Below, piece after piece: positions 24,973 to 33,009 of a stretch of DNA of 33,074 nucleotides. Where the stretch lies: the NCBI GenBank assembly GCA_036139795.1, contig JAYZYX010000337.1, positions 1 through 33,074 of the forward strand, in the 5' to 3' direction. The translations under genes and the position numbers were made by a program. The notes below the pieces were generated by a model, which saw only the letters and a list, made by a program, of their open reading frames with translations, ran no database searches and was not told where the DNA came from. Within the stretch, counting starts at the first letter, position 1, and each line of letters starts with the position of its first letter. The DNA is from Donghicola sp036139795. GTDB taxonomy: Bacteria > Pseudomonadota > Alphaproteobacteria > Rhodobacterales > Rhodobacteraceae.

Positions 24973-25379
24973 CCAAACCTGCTATCCTGCGCCCTGACAC
25001 CCTGCCCGTGAACGATCGTGGAAACGGCGCGCGCACCATTCCGCTGGTCACGCGGGGGTGCGGCTCGACCAGTATGATCAACGGTATCACGGCCTTTGAC
25101 CCCGGTGCCAAGATCGGCGTCCATTTCCACAACTGCGAGGAATCCGTGATGATCCTTGAGGGCGAGGCCGTGGCCGAGATCGACGGCCAGCGCCATCACC
25201 TGAAAGCAGGCGATACCACCTTCATCCCGCCGAACGTGCCCCACCGCTTTCTGAATGAAAGCGACAAGCTGATGCGGATTTTCTGGATTTACGCGGACAT
25301 CAACGCCTCGCGGACGATGATCGCCACGGGGATCGAGCAGACGATTGATGACGAACATGAAAAGGCCAAGCGTCTATGA
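24969..25379 (+). CDS. Cupin-domain protein (136 aa)
   Basis: A single cupin barrel. Motif 1 reads GAKIGVHFHNCEESVMILEGEA and motif 2 GDTTFIPPNVPHRF, giving the usual His-His-Glu-His metal site. Cupins of this size in catabolic operons are often sugar-acid isomerases, dioxygenases or small ligand-binding factors; nothing in the sequence singles one out. It overlaps both neighbours by 4 nt, so it belongs to the operon. Confidence 0.85.
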   Translation: MTKPAILRPDTLPVNDRGNGARTIPLVTRGCGSTSMINGITAFDPGAKIGVHFHNCEESVMILEGEAVAEIDGQRHHLKAGDTTFIPPNVPHRFLNESDKLMRIFWIYADINASRTMIATGIEQTIDDEHEKAKRL

Positions 25380-25666
25380 TCACCGAAATCGCCACTTTGA
25401 AGATTGATCCCGATCTGTCGCAGCGGTTCGAAGAGACCGTGCTGGCAGCGCGGCCCCATTTTCTGGCCGCGCCTGATTGTCTGTCCTTCCGGTTGGATCG
25501 GGTCGTTGAAGAGGCAGGCACCTACTTGCTCATCGCCGGTTGGACCTCGGTCGCGGCGCATATGGAGGACTTTCGCCAGACCGAAGGCTTTCAGCGCTGG
25601 CGGGAACTGGCGGGGCCGTTCTTTACCGCGCCGCCGCAGGTGATTCATAGCGCCAAGGTCATCTGA
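25376..25666 (+). CDS. ABM-domain (antibiotic biosynthesis monooxygenase fold) small protein (96 aa)
   Basis: A one-domain ferredoxin-like fold of the ABM/quinol monooxygenase type: the N-terminal strand ITEIATLKIDPD, then APDCLSFRLDRVVEEAGTYLLIAGWTS and HMEDFRQTEGFQRW. Such proteins often dimerise; many serve as cofactor-free monooxygenases, others have no known activity. Last gene of the tightly overlapping stretch (4-nt overlap with the cupin). Confidence 0.75.
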   Translation: MITEIATLKIDPDLSQRFEETVLAARPHFLAAPDCLSFRLDRVVEEAGTYLLIAGWTSVAAHMEDFRQTEGFQRWRELAGPFFTAPPQVIHSAKVI

Positions 25667-25746
25667 CCTTTCGGGCGTGTGGACAGGGCTTGCCGCGACC
25701 TGATGGATCGGCAAAGTGGGCCCATGGGATTGGAAGGGGAGCGAGA

Positions 25747-26703
25747 ATGCTGAAGATTGCGGTTCTGGATGACTATGCGGGTGTGGCGCTGGATTGTGCC
25801 GATTGGGACAGTCTGGGGGGCGATGTTACGGTCTTTACCGCGCCCATTCCCGCCGCTGATTTACTGAAGACCCTGCAAGGGTTTGATGTGATCTGCCTGA
25901 TGCGTGAACGCACGCCCTTTCCTGCCGATCTGATCAACGGGCTGCCCGATTTGCGGCTGATCGTGACCACCGGTCCGCGCAACCTGTCCATTGATGTGGC
26001 GGCGGCCCGTTCGCGGGGGGTGACTGTCTGCGGGACGCGCTCGCGCAAGACCACCACGTCAGAACTGACGATGACCCTGATGCTGGCCCTGTCGCGCAAG
26101 CTGCTGCCAGAGGCGCGGTCCTTGACAGAAGGCGGCTGGCAGGGGGCCATCGGGCGCGATCTGGCGGGGCTGCGCCTGGGGCTGATCGGGCTTGGAAATA
26201 TCGGCGGGCAGATGGCCAAACTGTGCGCGGCCTTTGGCATGTCTGTCACCGCATGGTCGCCCAACCTGACCGAGGAACGCGCGGCAGAGGCAGGCGTGGC
26301 TTTTGCCCCCTCGGCCACTGCGCTGGCGGCATCTTCGGACGTCCTTAGCGTTCATATGGTGCTGTCCGAGCGCAGCCGCATGTTGATCGGGGCCGAGGTC
26401 TTTGCCGCTTTGCCCGAAGGCGCGATCTTTCTGAACACCTCCCGCGCGGGGCTGGTGGATCGGGATGCTTTGTGGACCGGTATGCGCCAAGGCCACCCTT
26501 GGGCTGCGGGCATCGATGTCTTTGAGGACGAACCGCTGCCTGCCACGGATCCGTGGCGCGCGGCGGCGCAGGAATTCGGCGACCGGCTGCTGCTAACGCC
26601 CCATTTGGGCTACACGACCCAAGCAACGTGGGACCTGTTCTACCAAGATACTGTCGCCGCCATTGCCGCCTTTCAGGCCGGATCGCCCATCAGGGAACTT
26701 TGA
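25747..26703 (+). CDS. D-isomer-specific 2-hydroxyacid dehydrogenase (318 aa)
   Basis: NAD(P)-dependent reductase of 2-oxo acids such as glyoxylate or hydroxypyruvate, cytoplasmic. The Rossmann motif GLIGLGNIGGQMAKL is near residue 145, the substrate arginine region LNTSRAGLVDRDAL near 226, GIDVFEDEPLP with the catalytic glutamate near 260, and the catalytic histidine in LLTPHLGYTT near 285. AAGGGGAGCGAGA precedes the ATG at 25747. It lies 80 nt after the ABM gene on the same strand, so it probably belongs to the same transcription unit. Confidence 0.92.
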   Translation: MLKIAVLDDYAGVALDCADWDSLGGDVTVFTAPIPAADLLKTLQGFDVICLMRERTPFPADLINGLPDLRLIVTTGPRNLSIDVAAARSRGVTVCGTRSRKTTTSELTMTLMLALSRKLLPEARSLTEGGWQGAIGRDLAGLRLGLIGLGNIGGQMAKLCAAFGMSVTAWSPNLTEERAAEAGVAFAPSATALAASSDVLSVHMVLSERSRMLIGAEVFAALPEGAIFLNTSRAGLVDRDALWTGMRQGHPWAAGIDVFEDEPLPATDPWRAAAQEFGDRLLLTPHLGYTTQATWDLFYQDTVAAIAAFQAGSPIREL

Positions 26704-26706
26704 CCC

Positions 26707-26790
26707 AAGGGGCCTCTTGCGTGCGGGCGGGTGGCCTCCGATATCAGACCGGAGGATGGCGGGCGATAGACGCCCGCTGCGCGGCCCCTT
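26707..26790. ncRNA. Structured intergenic segment, three-way-junction-like (unassigned)
   Basis: AAGGGGCC (26707-26714) pairs perfectly with GGCCCCTT (26783-26790) and encloses two hairpins: CCTCCG/CGGAGG (26735-26740 with 26750-26755) and GCGGGCG/CGCCCGC (26759-26765 with 26771-26777). A second copy of GCGGGCG at 26723-26729 could pair with the same CGCCCGC, so two structures compete. No match to a known RNA family was recognised, and there is no T-run for a terminator. GC-rich DNA gives such stems by chance, so confidence is low. Confidence 0.35.
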
Positions 26791-26826
26791 ATCCTGCGGC
26801 CTATCTTGAGGTTTGTTCCGAGTCCC

Positions 26827-27675
26827 ATGCCCGTTAGCCCCCTTTCAGACATCGACACGGCAGGCGTTGGCCATAGCCCCGCCGAGATCGAGGCTTTCGT
26901 CCGGCGTCACTTTGGTCTTCTGGGCAGTTTGCGGCTGCACAGGGCGGCCTTCGGGCTGGATCTCTTGCGGGCACCGTTGAACGTCATGCTCTCGCCGCTG
27001 TTGTTTATCACGCGGGTGATGGCGTGGGCCTGCCGCAAGATCGGGCTGCGTGGGCTGGCCAATTGGTTGACCCGCCGCAAGCTGCTGCTGCGCACATCTG
27101 TGGCTGCGCAGGTCGAAGGGCTGATCCTGTCGGAGCTGGTCCGCGTGCCGCTGCCGGCTGATGATCAGGCTACCGCCAAGCGAGTCCACGGGGCATTGGC
27201 GGAATACTCTGGCACCAGAACGGCGATGGCCGAGTTCACCACAGCCCTTGTGATGCTGCTGATCGGCGCGGTGTTCTTTCACACCGCTACACCCGGGGCG
27301 ATTTCAATGGCGCCGGGGATCGCTTCGGAAATTGCCCGAAACAGTGCGATTGCGGGCTTTCCCTTGGGCGCGACCCTTGGGGCTGGCTGGTACGGGGTGT
27401 TCCCCGTTGGCCCCTCGGCAGGGTTGATGAGCGTGACGATCTTGGGGCTGATCATCGTCGGCTCGGTCATCGCCACCTTCGCGGGGGTACTGGCCGATCC
27501 GGTGCAGACGCAGATCGGGATGCATCAAAGGCGACTGACGCGCCTTTTGCACACCATCGAGGCCGAACTAGGTCGCCAGCCTGAACGCCCATTCGTTGCG
27601 CGGGAGCATTTTCTGGCGCGGGTCTTTGACCTTTGGGATATGGCGGCCTCTTTGTTAAGGGTTTTCAAGGGCTAA
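26827..27675 (+). CDS. Unrecognised membrane protein (282 aa)
   Basis: I do not recognise the family. An N-terminal soluble stretch of about 40 residues (PLSDIDTAGVGHSPAEIEAFVRR region) is followed by an amphipathic segment (VMLSPLLFITRVMAWACRK), a charged middle (residues about 65-115), and two clear hydrophobic helices at about 135-160 (LVMLLIGAVFFHT) and 200-225 (VTILGLIIVGSVIATFAGVLA). The C-terminal tail is soluble and basic. The start is uncertain: the ATG at 26827 has no good ribosome binding site, and a TTG at 26806 in frame is possible. It stands alone between the hydroxyacid dehydrogenase and the hydrolase. Confidence 0.7.
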   Translation: MPVSPLSDIDTAGVGHSPAEIEAFVRRHFGLLGSLRLHRAAFGLDLLRAPLNVMLSPLLFITRVMAWACRKIGLRGLANWLTRRKLLLRTSVAAQVEGLILSELVRVPLPADDQATAKRVHGALAEYSGTRTAMAEFTTALVMLLIGAVFFHTATPGAISMAPGIASEIARNSAIAGFPLGATLGAGWYGVFPVGPSAGLMSVTILGLIIVGSVIATFAGVLADPVQTQIGMHQRRLTRLLHTIEAELGRQPERPFVAREHFLARVFDLWDMAASLLRVFKG

Positions 27676-27688
27676 CTGTCCCTTAACA
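27653..27688 (+). other. Inverted repeat across the stop of the membrane-protein gene
   Basis: TGTTAAGGG (27653-27661) and CCCTTAACA (27680-27688) pair perfectly with an 18-nt loop that includes the TAA stop. No T-run follows. It may be a weak, Rho-assisted terminator or a protein-binding site. Confidence 0.4.
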
Positions 27689-27754
27689 GGCGTACTGATC
27701 ACGACTTTGTGGCCGCCCGCCCCGTGCTGCGCCGCTTTCACCGGAAGGGGAAAC

Positions 27755-27784
27755 ATGGTCTATCTGCCCAATGCAAAAATGTAA
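27755..27784 (+). CDS. Possible nine-codon leader ORF
   Basis: GGAAGGGG sits 5 nt before an ATG that opens the nine-codon frame MVYLPNAKM, ending in TAA 18 nt before the next gene. The ribosome binding site is better than that of many genes here, so it may be translated, but such small frames also occur by chance. Confidence 0.25.
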   Translation: MVYLPNAKM

Positions 27785-27802
27785 GTTACCAAAGGCCCGC
27801 TT

Positions 27803-28858
27803 ATGAACCGTAGAAATCTGTTGCGCTCGGCTGGGGCGCTGGTCGGGATCACCGCCGTGGGCGGTGCGGGCTATGCGGTGCATGAGGGCGGGAACCGCTA
27901 TTACAGCGGCCCTGTGTCGGATCATTTCGACGGGGTGCGGTTCTTTAATCCGGACGGTGCGGCGCCTAAGGGCTTTGGCGATTTCTGGAAATGGCGCCGC
28001 GAGGGGAACCGGCAAGCGTGGCCCGAGAATATCCCGCTGACCGCCACCGCCAAGCCTGCGGCGCGGGTTGATGATCTGACCATCACCATGGTGGGCCATG
28101 CCACAATGCTGATCCAGATGGACGGTTTGAACATCCTGACCGATCCGGTCTGGTCCGAGCGTGCCTCGCCCGTGTCGTTCGCGGGACCAAAACGGGTGAT
28201 CCAGCCCGGCATCGCGTTTGAGGACCTGCCGCCCATCGATCTGGTGCTGCTGTCCCATTGTCACTACGACCACATGGATTTGCAGACCCTGACGCGGTTG
28301 CAGCAGACCCATGACCCGCTGGTGATTACACCCTTGGGGAATGACACGATTATCAAAGGCACCGGCCTGAAGACCCAAGTGATGGACTGGGGGCAATCGG
28401 CCAGCTTCAAGCATACCTCGGTTCATTGCCTGCCCTGCCATCATTGGGGGGCGCGGGGCATGAAGGATCGGTCAATGGCGCTATGGGCCAGCTTTGTGCT
28501 GACCTCGCCCAAGGGGGCGGTGATGTTCATCGGGGATACTGGCTTTGACAAGGGGCGGCCCTATCAAGGGCTGGCGTCCTTGGGGCCGATCCGTATGGCG
28601 CTGCTGCCGATCGGGGCCTATGCGCCCGAATGGTTCATGGCCGATCAGCACCAGAACCCCGCGCAGGCGGTCGAGGGGTTTCGCATCATGGGCGCGCGCT
28701 ATGCGGTGGGTCACCACTGGGGCACGATCCAGCTGACTGATGAGGGGCGCGATGATCCGGCCATCGCCTTGCAACAGGCGCTTGATCAGCATGGCGTTGA
28801 GGCGACGCGCTTCCGCCCCTTGCAAGCCAGCGATGTGTGGGAGGTTCCGCCGATCTAG
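27803..28858 (+). CDS. Metallo-beta-lactamase-fold hydrolase with Tat signal (351 aa)
   Basis: The metal-binding motif SHCHYDHMD (H152, H154, D156, H157), HCLPCHHWG, IGDTGFD and VGHHWGT are characteristic of the UlaG/NAPE-PLD branch of the metallo-beta-lactamase superfamily, which binds two metal ions. NRRNLLRSAGALVGITAVG at the N-terminus is a Tat-type leader, so it should act in the periplasm or be anchored to the membrane. Members cleave phosphodiesters, N-acyl-phosphatidylethanolamine or ascorbate-6-phosphate; none can be chosen from the sequence. GGCC lies near the start codon but there is no strong ribosome binding site. Confidence 0.85.
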   Translation: MNRRNLLRSAGALVGITAVGGAGYAVHEGGNRYYSGPVSDHFDGVRFFNPDGAAPKGFGDFWKWRREGNRQAWPENIPLTATAKPAARVDDLTITMVGHATMLIQMDGLNILTDPVWSERASPVSFAGPKRVIQPGIAFEDLPPIDLVLLSHCHYDHMDLQTLTRLQQTHDPLVITPLGNDTIIKGTGLKTQVMDWGQSASFKHTSVHCLPCHHWGARGMKDRSMALWASFVLTSPKGAVMFIGDTGFDKGRPYQGLASLGPIRMALLPIGAYAPEWFMADQHQNPAQAVEGFRIMGARYAVGHHWGTIQLTDEGRDDPAIALQQALDQHGVEATRFRPLQASDVWEVPPI

Positions 28859-28876
28859 GTCTTTGCGCTTGAAACC

Positions 28877-28892
28877 TGTGGGGCAACCCACA
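28877..28892 (+). terminator. Short hairpin after the hydrolase gene
   Basis: TGTGGG-GCAA-CCCACA at 28877-28892 forms a 6-bp stem closed by a stable GNRA-type tetraloop and is followed by TCTTTCT. It lies 18 nt past the stop codon. A weak intrinsic terminator is plausible. Confidence 0.45.
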
Positions 28893-28939
28893 TCTTTCTA
28901 AGAGCATTTGATTCAAATTTATTGATCGGGAGGAGCCTC

Positions 28940-30070
28940 GTGGGGTTCAACAGGCGGCAGTTTCTTGGCGGAGTGATGATCTCGGGGTTGGCGGCCTGTG
29001 CGGGTGCGCCCGCCTATCGTGGCCCGTCTGGCGGCCCTGCGCCTGATGGTATGCGGCCCGTGCCGAATGGGGCCTATGATGCGTGGATGAACGGGTTTCG
29101 CGCCCGCGCCGAGGGCGCAGGCTTTTCGCGCAGCTTTCTGAACAATGCCTTCCGTGGCACCGGCTATCTGCCCGGTGTGGTCGAGCGCGACCGCAACCAG
29201 ACCGAATTCAGCCGCACGCTTGAGGATTACCTGTCCATCGCCGCCTCGGACGAGCGGATCGCCAAGGGCCGTGCGGCCTTTGCCCGCCATCGCGGCACCC
29301 TCATGACGTTGGAAAGCAAATACGGCGTGGATGCCCAGATCATTGCGGCAATCTGGGGGCTGGAAAGCTATTACGGTGAGCGGCGCGGTGATATTCCGGT
29401 GCTATCGGCCACCACCACGCTGGCCTTTGACGGGCGACGCGGGTCGATGTTTGAAAAGCAGACCTTGGCGGCCCTGCGCATCTTGCAAGAGGGTCATATC
29501 AGCCCTGACCGTTTTGTGGGCAGTTGGGCGGGCGCGATGGGTCATACCCAGTTCATGCCGACCTCTTTCCAAGCCTTCGCAGTGGATTTCACCGGCGACG
29601 GGCGGGCGGATATCTGGTCGGACGATCCCACGGATGCGCTGGCCTCGACAGCGGCCTATCTGGCGCGGAACGGCTGGCAGCGCGGCCTGCGCTGGGGGTC
29701 CGAGGCCGTGGGCGGTGGCGGCAACCTTCAACCGCAGGCGGGCGGGCCGTCTTTTAACACCACGGCCAATTTCCGTGTGATCAAACGCTATAACAACTCG
29801 GATTCCTACGCCCTTGGGGTGGGCCACCTGAGCGACCGGATCATGGGCGGTGGGCCTTTGCGCGGCAGCTTCCCGCCCGATGTTCACGGGCTGACCAAAG
29901 CGGACCGCATCGCCTTGCAACGGGGACTGAATGCGCGGGGCTTTGATGCAGGCACGCCCGATGGCGTATTGGGCGGCCAAACCCGCAGCGCGATTGAGGC
30001 ATATCAGCGGCGCACAGGCCTGCCGGTGACGGGAACGCCCTCGGTCGATCTGCTGCGGATGCTGACCTGA
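28940..30070 (+). CDS. Lytic murein transglycosylase of the MltB family, lipoprotein (376 aa)
   Basis: Cleaves the glycan strand of peptidoglycan to leave 1,6-anhydro ends. The N-terminus has a Tat motif NRRQFLGG and a lipobox LAAC with C20, so it is an exported lipoprotein. Catalytic E142 lies in AIWGLESYYG, then TTTLAFDGRRGSMFEKQTLAAL, AGAMGHTQFMPTSF and DFTGDGRADIW follow, all typical of family 3 transglycosylases. A C-terminal peptidoglycan-binding repeat (ALQRGLNARGFDAGTPDGVLG) covers the last 60 residues. The start is a GTG at 28940 because GGGAGGAG lies 4 nt before it and the signal peptide starts right there. Convergent with the next gene, only 7 nt apart. Confidence 0.94.
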   Translation: MGFNRRQFLGGVMISGLAACAGAPAYRGPSGGPAPDGMRPVPNGAYDAWMNGFRARAEGAGFSRSFLNNAFRGTGYLPGVVERDRNQTEFSRTLEDYLSIAASDERIAKGRAAFARHRGTLMTLESKYGVDAQIIAAIWGLESYYGERRGDIPVLSATTTLAFDGRRGSMFEKQTLAALRILQEGHISPDRFVGSWAGAMGHTQFMPTSFQAFAVDFTGDGRADIWSDDPTDALASTAAYLARNGWQRGLRWGSEAVGGGGNLQPQAGGPSFNTTANFRVIKRYNNSDSYALGVGHLSDRIMGGGPLRGSFPPDVHGLTKADRIALQRGLNARGFDAGTPDGVLGGQTRSAIEAYQRRTGLPVTGTPSVDLLRMLT

Positions 30071-30077
30071 TCGCGGG

Positions 30078-31229
30078 TTAGCGCGGCTGCGAAGGGTCCA
30101 TAAAGGCCTGTCCCCGACAGTCAGCAAGGGTCTTGAACCCAAGCTGACCCATGTTGGATTCCATGTCCTTGCGCAGGATGTCGATCAGATGGGCGGGCCC
30201 CTCGGCACCCAAGGCACCCAAGGCATAGTGGAAGGCACGCCCGAACATCACAAAGTCCGCCCCCAGCGCGATGGCCCGGAGAATGTCCAAGCCCCCTTCA
30301 AAGCCGCTGTCGATGATGATGGGGCAACTGACGGCCTGACGGATCGGGGGCAGACACTCGATACTTGAGAGGGTGCCGTCAAACTGGCGGCCCGCGTGGT
30401 TCGAGACCCAGATCGCATCCACGCCCATAGACTCCAACCGCGCTGCGTCTTCAGGCCGTAGCACGCCTTTGACCACGAACGGCCCATCCCACGCATCGCG
30501 CAACCACTGCACATAGTCCCAATCGGGCGAGGTGCGCAGCAGATAGCCCACATGAGCCGTCGGATTTCGGGCAATCACGTTCTCGGTGTAGCGGTCCAGC
30601 GTTTTCATATGGGGCAGCTTGCGGAACGCCATCTGCCGCGCCCACGTGGGCCGCATCGCCACCTGCGCCATCAGGCGCGGCGTGATGCGGGGCGGCTGAA
30701 CAAGGCCCGAGCGGACCTGTCGTTCACGCCGACTGGCCACGGGGACATCGACGGTCAGCACAAGGGTGGTAAAGCCGCTGGCTTTGGCGCGGTCCAGCAT
30801 ATCCTGCCGGATTTCGGGATCGCGGGGCGGATACATCTGGAACCAACCGTTGCCGTTTAGATGGGGGCCGACCTCTTCGGGCGTCTTGGTCGCTACGGTC
30901 GATATACCGTAAGGCAGCCCCGCCTTGGTCGCTGCCATAGCCAGCAGCCGCTCTGCATCGGGCCACATCAGGCCCGACATGCCCACGGGGGCGATGCCGA
31001 CGGGAATGTCGTAGGTGCGGCCAAGCATGGTGGTGCTGAGATCCGCTTTGAATTCGCCATGCAGGACCGAGGGCATGAACATCACCCGATCCAGCATGGT
31101 GCGGTTCCGGCGCAGCGTAGCCTCGGTTCCGGTGCCGCTGTCCAGATACTCCCACACGAACTTGGGGATACGCTTGCGGGCGCGGGCGCGCAGGTCCGCG
31201 ATGGCGGGATAACGGCTGTGCAGGTCCAT
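30078..31229 (-). CDS. FMN-dependent alpha-hydroxyacid oxidase/dehydrogenase, LldD-like (383 aa)
   Basis: Oxidises L-lactate or another 2-hydroxyacid with FMN and passes electrons to quinone or oxygen. The family pattern is complete: PVGIAPVGMSGLMWPDAE, GISTVATKTPEEV, FQMYPPRDP, VLTVDVPVASRRERQVRSG, VVKGVLRPEDA, catalytic H278 in SNHAGRQFDG, DSGFEGGLDILRAIALGADFVMFGRAF. SNHAGRQF replaces the common SNHGGRQL. I chose the ATG at 31229 with AAAGG 10 nt upstream over a longer frame to 31280. Lies 101 nt behind the GlpD-like gene on the same strand, so they may be co-transcribed. Confidence 0.9.
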   Translation of the reverse strand: MDLHSRYPAIADLRARARKRIPKFVWEYLDSGTGTEATLRRNRTMLDRVMFMPSVLHGEFKADLSTTMLGRTYDIPVGIAPVGMSGLMWPDAERLLAMAATKAGLPYGISTVATKTPEEVGPHLNGNGWFQMYPPRDPEIRQDMLDRAKASGFTTLVLTVDVPVASRRERQVRSGLVQPPRITPRLMAQVAMRPTWARQMAFRKLPHMKTLDRYTENVIARNPTAHVGYLLRTSPDWDYVQWLRDAWDGPFVVKGVLRPEDAARLESMGVDAIWVSNHAGRQFDGTLSSIECLPPIRQAVSCPIIIDSGFEGGLDILRAIALGADFVMFGRAFHYALGALGAEGPAHLIDILRKDMESNMGQLGFKTLADCRGQAFMDPSQPR

Positions 31230-31330
31230 GGCGAGAAAGCCTTTGATCGTTGCAGAAAGACGGCGGCCCTTGGCCAGCACTCCAAAGCCCTACGGCTTTG
31301 CCGCCAGATTGGTCGAAGACTTTTTCGGGA

Positions 31331-32830
31331 TCAATGGCTTATATCCACGGATCGCGGGGCGCTGCCGTAGACGCGGGCGGTGTCCTCATTGAAAAGGCGC
31401 AGCTCATCCAGTCGTTGTGCCTCATTCCAACCAAGGGCTGCGGCGGCGATGTGGGAAAGCTCTTCGGCGCGGGTGCGGCCCAGATCGGGGTTCAGCCCGT
31501 CGGGCAACCGTCGCCGGATCAGATCGGTCAGATGCACCACATGCTCGGCCTTCAGCCGCTGCCCGATGCCGTCATAATCGGGGGGCGGGATGGGGCCTGT
31601 TGGCGCAGGGCCGCGACGGCCCAGATGCCGCTCAACCGCCCTTGCCGCAAGGCGTCCCGCGTGCCGGTGCAACATGATGGTCGAGCCTGTCATCGTCACC
31701 AGCCCCGGCGCATCGGGGCTTTGCACCGCGCGCACCAAGTTGCGCGGCGTCGTCCCATCGGTCGAGGTCACAGGCCTCACCCCGCACCACGTATGCAGCA
31801 CATCGGCCCGCGTCAGGCCCAGATCAGGAAACAGGATGTTGGCCTCTGCAAGGATATAGTCGATCTCTTCATCCAACACGCGGATAGTGTCGGGATCATC
31901 GGTCACATGGGTCTCGGTCGGGCCGATGAAATGGTGATCCCGCCACGGGAAGACGTAATAGGGCTCTCCCTTGCTTGAGAACGCCTCAAGTCCCTGACCG
32001 CGCCACGCCTCAGGCAGTTTGACCATGACGTTGACGCCTTTGATCCCCACGATCCGCCGCGCCTGATCGCCCCCCGCGCCGGTCAGCCTGTCTACCCACG
32101 GGCCAGCGGCGTTGATCACCATGTCACAGGTGGCATGGACCGGCGCTCTGTCAGGCTCCACTGCATCCTGCAAGGTGACGATCCAGCCGCCGTCCTGCTG
32201 CGCGATGCGCGTGACACGGGTGTAGGTGCGCAAAGTCGCCCCGCGCGCCTCGGCATCCAGCGCGGTATCTACGCAGATGCGCTCGGGCCACGCGTACATA
32301 TATTCCTCAAACAACCCGATACTGCGCGGCGCTTTTCCTAGCCCTGCCGCCAAAGGACATTTCTCTGCCGCCGCCGCAGGCGCAACGCGCCGGTACGACA
32401 AAGGCACCTTCCAACCACCAAGCGCCTCAACCAGACGAAAGCCGATGTCCACCAGCCAAGGGGGATAGCGGTCCCCCTTGCGGAAAGGATAGGCAAAAGC
32501 GTGGCGGGTCAGGTGCTGGGGCATCTGCTGTGCCAGCTCAGCCCGACAGCGCATCACATCGCGGGTGTATAGCAGCCGTTGCAGCATATCGATCGGGTGC
32601 AGCACCATTTGCCAAAGCGGGTAGCGCACCGCCAGATACCCAAGACCGGAATACAGCATCCGGCTAGAGCGCGAAGATGTCCCCGCCCCGATATCCCCCC
32701 GATCCACCAGCAACACCTTGAACCCGCGCCCCGCCAATTCCCGCGCCGAGGCACATCCAACGGCCCCCGCACCGACAACAATCACATCCCAATGGGTCTG
32801 GCCAAGATCATGAAGTGAAGGGCGCGGCAT
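31331..32830 (-). CDS. GlpD-like FAD-dependent oxidoreductase (499 aa)
   Basis: The N-terminal FAD motif VIVVGAGAVGCASARELAGRG is followed by GAGTSSRSSRMLYSGLGYL, the sequence typical of aerobic glycerol-3-phosphate dehydrogenases. VINAAGPWVD, YYVFPWRDHHFIGPTETH and WCGVRPVTSTDGTTPRN complete the pattern, with a C-terminal helical domain of about 120 residues. It may use glycerol 3-phosphate or another hydroxy compound and donate to quinone; overall length matches GlpD. AGAAGG lies about 10 nt before the ATG. Divergent from the proline-racemase-family gene. Confidence 0.85.
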   Translation of the reverse strand: MPRPSLHDLGQTHWDVIVVGAGAVGCASARELAGRGFKVLLVDRGDIGAGTSSRSSRMLYSGLGYLAVRYPLWQMVLHPIDMLQRLLYTRDVMRCRAELAQQMPQHLTRHAFAYPFRKGDRYPPWLVDIGFRLVEALGGWKVPLSYRRVAPAAAAEKCPLAAGLGKAPRSIGLFEEYMYAWPERICVDTALDAEARGATLRTYTRVTRIAQQDGGWIVTLQDAVEPDRAPVHATCDMVINAAGPWVDRLTGAGGDQARRIVGIKGVNVMVKLPEAWRGQGLEAFSSKGEPYYVFPWRDHHFIGPTETHVTDDPDTIRVLDEEIDYILAEANILFPDLGLTRADVLHTWCGVRPVTSTDGTTPRNLVRAVQSPDAPGLVTMTGSTIMLHRHAGRLAARAVERHLGRRGPAPTGPIPPPDYDGIGQRLKAEHVVHLTDLIRRRLPDGLNPDLGRTRAEELSHIAAAALGWNEAQRLDELRLFNEDTARVYGSAPRSVDISH

Positions 32831-32924
32831 GGGCAAAAGACCTTCTGCTGACAGGGGCGTTGCAAAATACCAGGACGGTTATGGCCCAAGATTAGGCAGG
32901 GGAATTGGCCCGTTCAATATAAAA

Positions 32925-32961
32925 TGTTCACTTATGTACTTTTTGTTGACATAGCTGAACA
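32925..32961. promoter_or_regulatory. 37-bp imperfect palindrome in the divergent promoter region
   Basis: TGTTCACTTATGT (32925-32937) and ACATAGCTGAACA (32949-32961) match as inverted arms at 11 of 13 positions around an 11-nt centre. TTGACA (32946-32951), a possible -35 box, overlaps the right arm, so a bound repressor would block rightward transcription. The site lies between the GlpD-like gene and the proline-racemase-family gene. Confidence 0.55.
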
Positions 32962-33009
32962 CTTTGGAAAAGCTGACCTCATTCCCGCAGCTGTTGAAGG
33001 TGTCCCGCC

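Noticed and set aside
31283..31300. CAAAGCC/GGCTTTG hairpin between the LldD-like and GlpD-like genes as a terminator
   Set aside because: The 7-bp stem is perfect, but no T-run follows on the minus strand, and the next gene on that strand begins 54 nt further on, so read-through is at least as likely.
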